NCBI GenBank assembly: GCA_030040235.1
Contig: JASHUC010000398.1
Location: forward strand, 1 to 11,162
Length of the DNA stretch: 11,162 bases
From: Gammaproteobacteria bacterium
GTDB taxonomy: Bacteria; Pseudomonadota; Gammaproteobacteria; Steroidobacterales; Steroidobacteraceae
Reading direction: 5' to 3'
Part shown: positions 6,474 to 11,162 of the stretch, in pieces
How positions within the stretch are numbered: the stretch's first letter is position 1
Layout of the letters: every line of letters begins with the position of its first letter
The notes under the pieces: generated by a model
The model's database searches: none
Seen by the model: the letters and a program-made list of their open reading frames with translations, nothing else
Told to the model about the DNA's origin: nothing
Position numbers and translations under genes: made by a program

Positions 6474-7763
6474 TCAGCTCGCCTCGCGCCGCAACGCCTC
6501 CGCCGCGACACGATCGGCAGAAGCGGCGCTCACGCGCACCGGCGCCGTCTCGAGGAGGAGCAGACACAAGAGGCCGCCGGCAACGGCGCACGCGGTCTGG
6601 ATCAGGATCGGGGTGGTGGCGCTCCAGGCATCGGCGAGCGCGCCGGCGACCGAGGTGATGCCGAAGCCCCCGACCACCTCGCCGACGCACACGACGAGGC
6701 CCATCGCCGTCGCGGCGTAGCGCCGCGAGATCGTCTCCCCGGGGATGACGCCCATGTAGAGCGGGAAGGTTCCACTGCCGAACCAGCCGGCGAACATGAG
6801 CACGCCGATGAGGATCGGCGGTCCCTGGATGTACAGCGCCGCGAGCGGCGTCAGCACGCCGATGAAGCAGAACGCGATCATCACCGGCTTGCGCCCGAAA
6901 CGGTCGGAGAGGGCGGGAACCGTGAACGAGGAGAGCGCGGAGGCGATGCCGAGCGCCGTCATGAGATAGCTCATGACGGTCGGGGTGAAATGCCGGTAAT
7001 CCGTGAAGAACTTCGGCAGGAACGTCCATCCCATGATGAACCAGCAGACCATCACGACCGAGATGAGGCAGCACAGGAGGATGTTGCGCACGCCGAGCAT
7101 CGCCGCAAGTCCCATGCGCTCGCCGCTGCCGCCGAGCCCGTGAATGTCGACCGCCGCCTGGGTCGCCTTGTCGGGCTCGCGCACCCACAGCAGTACGGCG
7201 AGCGCGCAGAGCAAGCCGGGGACGCCGGCGAGGAAGAACGCGGAGCGCCAGCTGAGCGCCTGGGCGAGCGCGACGAGCAGCAGCGGCGCGAGACTTTGAC
7301 CGAGCACCGAGGAGAAGAAGTTCTGCATGATGCCCGCATTGATGCCGCGGCGGCGCTCGGAGGACTCGACCGCCATCAATGCCAGGCACACCGGCAGGAA
7401 CGGCCCCTCGACCGCGCCCATGACCACGCGCGAGGCGAGCAGCACGGGAAACGAGCGTGCGAAGCCCGCGATGAACGAGCACACCGAGAAGATGAGCAGG
7501 AAGCCGAGCAGGAAGGGCTTGCGCACGCCGCTCGCATCCGACCAGCGCGCGATGAAATAGGCGCCCAGTGCCCAGGTGATGGAGAGTCCGGAGCCGATGA
7601 AGCCCGTCTCCGTATTGCTGAGCGGGATGTCGTGCTCGATGAACGGCACGAGGATCGTGCCGGCATTGCGGTCGAAGAATGCGATGCCGAAAGCGAACCC
7701 GAGCAGCAGCAGCAGGCCGTTCTCGTAGGTGAACACTCCGCCCCGGTTGGAATCCGCGCTCAT
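6474..7763 (-). CDS. MFS transporter, probably anion:cation symporter (ACS) type
   Basis: The 429-residue protein has about 12 hydrophobic segments in the usual 6+6 arrangement with a central loop near 197-222. MFS motif A appears in both halves: ARWSDASGVRKP (72-83) and LSDRFGRKP (285-293). The FFDR block in the first helix (29-32), the SRVVMGAVEGPFLPV segment (111-125) and the SERRRG loop (135-140) resemble the ACS branch, which imports organic anions such as hexuronates and other carboxylates. I chose the ATG at 7763 because MSADS leads straight into the first membrane segment and lies 4 bp after the stop of the lyase gene; an upstream in-frame ATG would overlap that gene by about 50 bp. 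Coupling to a citryl-CoA-lyase-type gene points to a carboxylate substrate, which is inference. It is convergent with the M48 protease gene, 7 bp apart. Confidence 0.9.
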   Translation of the reverse strand: MSADSNRGGVFTYENGLLLLLGFAFGIAFFDRNAGTILVPFIEHDIPLSNTETGFIGSGLSITWALGAYFIARWSDASGVRKPFLLGFLLIFSVCSFIAGFARSFPVLLASRVVMGAVEGPFLPVCLALMAVESSERRRGINAGIMQNFFSSVLGQSLAPLLLVALAQALSWRSAFFLAGVPGLLCALAVLLWVREPDKATQAAVDIHGLGGSGERMGLAAMLGVRNILLCCLISVVMVCWFIMGWTFLPKFFTDYRHFTPTVMSYLMTALGIASALSSFTVPALSDRFGRKPVMIAFCFIGVLTPLAALYIQGPPILIGVLMFAGWFGSGTFPLYMGVIPGETISRRYAATAMGLVVCVGEVVGGFGITSVAGALADAWSATTPILIQTACAVAGGLLCLLLLETAPVRVSAASADRVAAEALRREAS

Positions 7764-7767
7764 GGGC

Positions 7768-8532
7768 TCACTCGCTGCGCCGGTAAAGCACGGCGCCCTC
7801 CGCAGCGTGCCACATCTCATCCGCCGCAGGGTGATGCATTTCCTCGAGCAGATGCCCTGCGAGGCCCGCGCAGCGGGCCGTGAGGACGATGCCCCGCATT
7901 GCCTGCGTCGGGATGTCCGCTTCCCGGAGCGCGACAGCGATCGCCGCGCTCGCGTTGGTGGGCAGCGTCCGGCCGAGCACCTCGAGGAGCGCCCCCTCGA
8001 GCAGCCGCAGCGCCTCGATGTAATCGCCGCGCCCGCCGTGCGCGCGAGCGATCTCGATCAGGCGAGCGACGCGCGGATCGGCCGCGCGATGCGTCGGATG
8101 GCCAAACCCGGGAACCGGCTTGCGCTCAGCCCGAAACGACTGAACGATCTCCAGGGCCCGAGCCGGGCGCTCGGCGGCGGGCGCGCCGACGATGCGGTCG
8201 AGCACCTCGGCGCAGCGGCTGGCGGTGCCCGCGAAATGATCGCCGACGCCGAGCAACCCCGCGGCCACCGCTCCCTGAATCGACTCGGGCGCGCCGAGCA
8301 GCGTGAGCCGCGCGGCGACCACCGAGGGCACGAGCCCGTGCTCCATGATCGCGACCATCACCGCATCCGTCACGGCGATCTGCAGGGGCGTGCCCTGCCG
8401 CCCGAGCAGGTGAAACAGCAGCATCTCCGTGAAGGAGAGCTTGCCCACGAGGTCGCGCACGAGATCTCGTCCGCGTACCTCGATGCGGTCCGCGGTGACT
8501 CCGCAGAGCTCGGTGTGGCTTTTGCTCGTCAT
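7768..8532 (-). CDS. Citryl-CoA lyase-type protein (citrate synthase C-terminal-like, stand-alone)
   Basis: At 254 residues this is much shorter than citrate synthase (about 430) and matches the stand-alone citryl-CoA-lyase-type proteins, which split citryl-CoA or a related 3-hydroxyacyl-CoA into acetyl-CoA and an oxo acid. Visible blocks are LSFTEMLLFHLLG (32-44), MEHGLVPS (63-70, H65), GAVAAGLLGVGDHFAGT (87-103), GFGHPTHRAADPR (142-154; H145 matches the substrate-binding or catalytic His of the superfamily), LPTNASAAIAVAL (190-202) and ARCAGLAGHLLEE (219-231). Where many relatives have N-x-D-G, with the Asp equivalent to citrate synthase D375, this protein reads N-A-S-A. The start ATG at 8532 is preceded by GGAG with a 6-nt gap; an in-frame ATG at 8595 would only add a basic, unconserved stretch. 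The gene is followed after 4 bp by the transporter, so they share a transcript. Confidence 0.85.
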   Translation of the reverse strand: MTSKSHTELCGVTADRIEVRGRDLVRDLVGKLSFTEMLLFHLLGRQGTPLQIAVTDAVMVAIMEHGLVPSVVAARLTLLGAPESIQGAVAAGLLGVGDHFAGTASRCAEVLDRIVGAPAAERPARALEIVQSFRAERKPVPGFGHPTHRAADPRVARLIEIARAHGGRGDYIEALRLLEGALLEVLGRTLPTNASAAIAVALREADIPTQAMRGIVLTARCAGLAGHLLEEMHHPAADEMWHAAEGAVLYRRSE

Positions 8533-8538
8533 GTGCAA

Positions 8539-8542
8539 CTCC
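8539..8542 (-). promoter_or_regulatory. Ribosome binding site fixing the lyase start
   Basis: GGAG on the minus strand, 6 nt before the ATG at 8532. It favours this start over the in-frame ATG at 8595. No convincing promoter was found in the rest of the 122-bp spacer between the AraC gene and the lyase (8533-8654). Confidence 0.5.
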
Positions 8543-8654
8543 GGGCGGCGAGGCCGGAACGGTAACGCATTGACGCCTCGCGGGAAAAGCCCCACGCGCG
8601 AACATCACGCGAGCGCCGGATGGATCACGCCGGAACTTCGAGGCCACACTCCTC

Positions 8655-9554
8655 TCAACGCGACGGCGTTCGGGCCAGCGGCCAGTAGACCTCGGTGCGC
8701 CATTGCGCGGGGTCTGGATGCTCCGCCGGATCGGTGACGTAGGACTCCCAGGGGGCGCCTCCCACCCGGTAACCCTGCGCTTCGATCCAGCGCTCGATCG
8801 CCGCATGGGTTTCCGGGAGTTGCTCGTACGGACCCGCATGCACCGCAAACGCAGCGGGCCCCGCCGGCAGGTGGCCCGCTTGCATGTCGCCCGAAGCCGC
8901 GGCGGGCGCCGCGAGTGGCATCGCCGCCTCGACCGTCCAGAGCCCGGGTCCCATGGCGAGGTAGCGGGCGAGCGGCCAGCCGGCGATCGGCAGGCCCGCT
9001 CGCTGACCGTAGCCGAAGAGCTCGCCGAAGCACTCCGCGAGCATGCTCGAGAGCTCGCTGCGGGCGATGCGACGGCGAATGAGCAGCAGGGGCTGCTCCG
9101 AACATTCCTTGCGAGTGATCGTCACTGTCATGGCGATGGCCCTCGGTGGAGAGAACGATGGCGTATGGAAGAGCCGGATGCACGGGCTCGCGCGTGAAGC
9201 GATGGCGGCGTGACGCGCCCACGTGTCCCGGCGCATCCCGGCACGACGTTGCGCGCGATAGTCACGCGGCGCGATGGCAAATTGCTTGCGAAAGGCGCGC
9301 GTGAACACCTCATGGCTGTGGAATCCCGCATCGGCAGCAATCGAGCTGATCTGCCTGCGGTTTGCCAGGAGCTCGTATGCGGCGCGCTCCAGCCGCAAGC
9401 GCAGCGAATACTGCTTCGGAGTTTCACCGAGCAGCGTGCGCAGCGCCCGGTGCACGTGGAATGCGGACCACCCGGAGCGTTCGGCCAGCCTGCGCAGACT
9501 GCCCGGGCGACGCACGACGCTCTGAACGATGCTCAGGAGTTCGTGCCGGTGCAT
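8655..9554 (-). CDS. AraC-family transcriptional regulator with GyrI-like effector domain
   Basis: The 299-residue protein joins an N-terminal AraC-type DNA-binding domain (about 5-105) to a C-terminal GyrI/SbmC-like domain (about 142-297), the layout of E. coli Rob and of many drug- or solvent-responsive regulators. The two helix-turn-helix units are seen at GSLRRLAERSGWSAFHVHRA (18-37) and ISSIAADAGFHSHEVFTRAF (69-88), followed by the AraC signature FRKQFAIAPRDYR (88-100). The GyrI-like part shows GPYEQLPETHAAIERWI (241-257) and the closing TEVYWPL (287-293), whose Glu lies at the ligand-binding position of the family. A linker of about 40 residues separates the domains. The ATG at 9554 lacks a clear Shine-Dalgarno site. 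It is on the same strand as the lyase and transporter genes and could regulate them; nothing in the sequence proves it. Confidence 0.93.
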   Translation of the reverse strand: MHRHELLSIVQSVVRRPGSLRRLAERSGWSAFHVHRALRTLLGETPKQYSLRLRLERAAYELLANRRQISSIAADAGFHSHEVFTRAFRKQFAIAPRDYRAQRRAGMRRDTWARHAAIASRASPCIRLFHTPSFSPPRAIAMTVTITRKECSEQPLLLIRRRIARSELSSMLAECFGELFGYGQRAGLPIAGWPLARYLAMGPGLWTVEAAMPLAAPAAASGDMQAGHLPAGPAAFAVHAGPYEQLPETHAAIERWIEAQGYRVGGAPWESYVTDPAEHPDPAQWRTEVYWPLARTPSR

Positions 9555-9560
9555 GCAGGC

Positions 9561-9566
9561 ATCATA
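9561..9566 (-). promoter_or_regulatory. Candidate -10 element of the AraC regulator gene
   Basis: TATGAT on the minus strand is a 4-of-6 to 5-of-6 match to TATAAT (A at position 2, AT at the end) and ends 6 nt before the ATG at 9554. No clear -35 hexamer is seen. If used, transcription would begin at or next to the start codon and give a leaderless mRNA, consistent with the missing Shine-Dalgarno site. Confidence 0.3.
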
Positions 9567-9577
9567 GGCTCGGAAAG

Positions 9578-9655
9578 TCAGCGCGCTTGATGTTTCTTGC
9601 GGTCCGTGGCGCAGCCGCCATGACAGCAGTCCCGACTGAATCGGCGTCAGCGCGC
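9578..9655. repeat. 10-bp direct repeat flanking the AraC upstream region
   Basis: GTCAGCGCGC occurs at 9578-9587 and again at 9646-9655, 68 bp apart start to start. The second copy contains the stop codon of the SnoaL gene. The pair brackets the spacer in front of the AraC gene and could be regulator sites, but it may be chance in GC-rich DNA. Confidence 0.3.
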
Positions 9656-11162
9656 CGTGCTGTCCGCAGCGTGCTGCGACACTTCGGCGCGGCCGGTCAC
9701 GGGATTCGCGTAATGGAAGGGAATGTCGTAGACCACCGGAAACATCTCGAACTTCATCGTCGGGGGAGCATCCGGCGGCACGACCTTGCTCTCGCCCGGC
9801 GGTCGAGGCGATGCGGCGTGCGCCCAGCCCCCGATGTAGCTCGCGGCGAACGTGTTGTAGACGTGGTCCGTGGAGATCTTCCAGATGCCGTGGACCTTGA
9901 CCGCCTCGTTCTCGTAGACGCCGGCGGCGATGGCGGCCCGCGAGCCGAACGCCATCTGCTGAAGCGCGCGGCTACGAATCCTGGCGGTCCTGCCGTCGGG
10001 GGCCACGTCGATCACCGGCTGCAACTGCAGGTGATCGCCGAGCATGTTCGCAACCGGACCCTCGTGGCCGCGCCCGAGACCTTTCAGCAGGAACTCGTGG
10101 ATGTGCTCGCGGCCCTCGTATACCCCGCGCTGCGCGAGCTCCATCGAGCCGTTCGCGGCGAATAGATTCGAAAGATCGGTCCAGAGATCCTTGTCGAGGT
10201 AGTAGCCGTAGGCGTCCTCGAGATTCTCGAGCTCGTCGTAATCCTTCACCCGCTCGATGATGTGCTGCGCGCGGGCGAGCGTCGCCCCGACGTTCCGGAC
10301 GCGCGGCGCATTCCAGCGCCGGCCGGTCGGTGCGAGCGTCGCGGCCACCGCCGCCGCACTCGGCGCGCCGACCTGCGGGTAGTGCGGCGGCCGGCCCGTG
10401 ACCGGATTTCGGTAGTGGAATGGCGGCACGAACGCCTGCGGATAGATCGCGTAGATCTCGCTCGGCGGGCGATCGGGCGGAAGCTCAGCGCTCGCCTGCG
10501 GTACCGGCTCGGCGTCGCGCGCCCAGCCCTTGTCGTAATCGGTGATGAAAGTCGGATAGTAATGCAGCGACTTGAACTTCCATACGCCGCCCTGCTTCAC
10601 GAACGTGTTCTCGAAAGTGCCCTCGCTCCACTTCCCCCACTTCTGGTACACGCCGGTCATGTCGAGCTCGCGGCCGCGAAGGCGGGCCGTCTCGCCATCG
10701 GGCGCGACATCGACGATCGGTTGCAGCTGGATGTGATCGTTCAGCCATCCATAGGTCAATCCGTCATGGCCGAGGAGGTTCAGAAACTCGCGGACGCGGT
10801 GCTTGCCGACATAAACGCCGCGCTGTCCCATCTCGATCGTGCCGTCGTCGGCGAACAGGTCCGCGACCTGATCCCACATCGCACGGTCGACGTAATAGCC
10901 GTAGATGCGCTGCAGGTTCTCGAGCTGCTGCGCATCCTGAAGGAGGCTCGCTCGCTGCAGGAGCTCGGCGGCTTCCCGTGCGGTCGCCGCATCCGAATGC
11001 GCGCATTCGCCCGCTGCGGCCGTCGCTGGAGCCGTCACGGTCCAGACCTCGGCTCCGGAGGCGGTCGTCCCGGGGTTGGTGTAGTCGAACGGTGCAATGC
11101 AGGCCTTGGGGAAGCCCCCGCAGGACTCACGAGGCCGATCGGGCGGATGTGCGAGATGGCGG
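9647..11162 (-). CDS. Tandem SnoaL/NTF2-like multidomain protein, N-terminus beyond the right edge
   Basis: About 504 residues are visible. The frame is open to the window edge, so the GTG at 11038 is not convincing as a start. Two complete modules of the SnoaL/NTF2 fold are present (about 10394-10933 and 9692-10243). Each has the same order: LENLxxxYGYYxDxxxW, LFAxxGxxExxQRGVYxG, DHxQLQPxxDVAPDGxTAR, a KxxGxWK strand, and a tail PPDxPP followed by PFHYxNPVTGR. A third copy of that tail, PPDRP then PFDYTNPGT, lies at 11072-11146 before module one, so at least three modules existed. The fold is used by small hydrolases, cyclases and dehydratases or as a ligand-binding cup. Possible acid/base residues (Tyr, Asp and His in the motifs) are kept in both modules. 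No signal peptide can be judged because the start is missing. I cannot assign a substrate. Confidence 0.85.
   Translation of the reverse strand, partial: RHLAHPPDRPRESCGGFPKACIAPFDYTNPGTTASGAEVWTVTAPATAAAGECAHSDAATAREAAELLQRASLLQDAQQLENLQRIYGYYVDRAMWDQVADLFADDGTIEMGQRGVYVGKHRVREFLNLLGHDGLTYGWLNDHIQLQPIVDVAPDGETARLRGRELDMTGVYQKWGKWSEGTFENTFVKQGGVWKFKSLHYYPTFITDYDKGWARDAEPVPQASAELPPDRPPSEIYAIYPQAFVPPFHYRNPVTGRPPHYPQVGAPSAAAVAATLAPTGRRWNAPRVRNVGATLARAQHIIERVKDYDELENLEDAYGYYLDKDLWTDLSNLFAANGSMELAQRGVYEGREHIHEFLLKGLGRGHEGPVANMLGDHLQLQPVIDVAPDGRTARIRSRALQQMAFGSRAAIAAGVYENEAVKVHGIWKISTDHVYNTFAASYIGGWAHAASPRPPGESKVVPPDAPPTMKFEMFPVVYDIPFHYANPVTGRAEVSQHAADSTAR
9692..10243 (-). repeat. SnoaL/NTF2-like protein module 2
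   Basis: C-terminal module of the tandem protein, from YDELENLEDAYGYY to PFHYANPVTGR. It matches module 1 almost position by position in the motifs QRGVY, QLQP and DVAPDG. It differs by a short insertion around GLGRGHEGPVANML and by RALQQMAFGSRAAI in place of RELDMTGVYQKWGKW, the part most likely to line the pocket. Confidence 0.75.
10394..10933 (-). repeat. SnoaL/NTF2-like protein module 1 (first complete module in view)
   Basis: It runs from AQQLENLQRIYGYY to PFHYRNPVTGR, with QRGVYVG, DHIQLQPIVDVAPDG and GVWKFKSLHYYPTF. A Pro/Ala-rich linker of about 50 residues separates it from module 2. Confidence 0.75.
11072..11146 (-). repeat. Tail of a further upstream SnoaL module
   Basis: This in-frame stretch upstream of the GTG at 11038 reads PPDRPRES, then CGGFPKACIAPFDYTNPGT. 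It is the same PPDxP ... PFxYxNP tail that closes modules 1 and 2, here with two cysteines and without the final TGR. It shows that the protein continues beyond the window. Confidence 0.65.

Noticed and set aside
7764..7820. Longer start of the MFS transporter
   Set aside because: The extra 19 residues overlap the end of the lyase gene and resemble nothing in MFS proteins; the ATG at 7763 leads directly into the first membrane segment.
6987..7890. Plus-strand open frame of about 300 codons opposite the MFS and lyase genes
   Set aside because: It is a Glu/Arg/His-rich shadow with no domain pattern, spanning two well-supported minus-strand genes.

Overview
This GC-rich, gene-dense window comes from a bacterium, most likely a Pseudomonadota (proteobacterium). 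The evidence is its content: the two-step HutF/HutG branch of histidine degradation, an exported M13 peptidase, a mandelate/lactate-dehydrogenase-type flavoenzyme, a Ste24-type M48 protease and an AraC/GyrI regulator. A soil gammaproteobacterium is my best guess, but that is inference; no rRNA or other phylogenetic marker is present.

Layout from left to right. Positions 1-730 (minus) hold the N-terminal half of hutF, cut by the left edge. Positions 873-1718 (plus) are hutG. The two genes are divergent around 142 bp, and that gap contains a decayed piece of an IS200/IS605-type tnpB reading on the minus strand. Positions 1732-3882 (minus) are an exported M13 zinc metallopeptidase, convergent with hutG. 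After a 116-bp divergent spacer come an FMN-dependent alpha-hydroxy-acid dehydrogenase (3999-5195, plus) and a seven-TM Ste24-like M48 protease (5210-6466, plus), 14 bp apart. The remainder is on the minus strand, listed here in transcription order from the right edge: a protein made of tandem SnoaL/NTF2-like modules (9647 to beyond 11162), an AraC-family regulator with a GyrI-like C-terminal domain (8655-9554), a stand-alone citryl-CoA-lyase-type protein (7768-8532) and an MFS transporter (6474-7763). The last two are 4 bp apart and almost certainly co-transcribed.

Functional themes. HutF and HutG together convert N-formimidoylglutamate to N-formylglutamate and then to glutamate plus formate; the upstream enzymes HutH, HutU and HutI are not in view. 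The lyase-transporter pair suggests import and CoA-dependent cleavage of a citrate-like or other branched carboxylate, possibly under the neighbouring AraC regulator. Both proteases look like housekeeping or cell-envelope enzymes. The least understood gene is the multi-module SnoaL protein. It has two complete modules, and the tail of a third is visible at the right edge, so the GTG at 11038 is not its real start.

No tRNA, rRNA, CRISPR array, intact insertion sequence or integrase was seen. Nothing here amounts to a clearly new multi-gene system. The items most worth following up are the tandem SnoaL protein, the tnpB remnant in the hut promoter region together with the extended HutF N-terminus, and the altered active-site position in the lyase.
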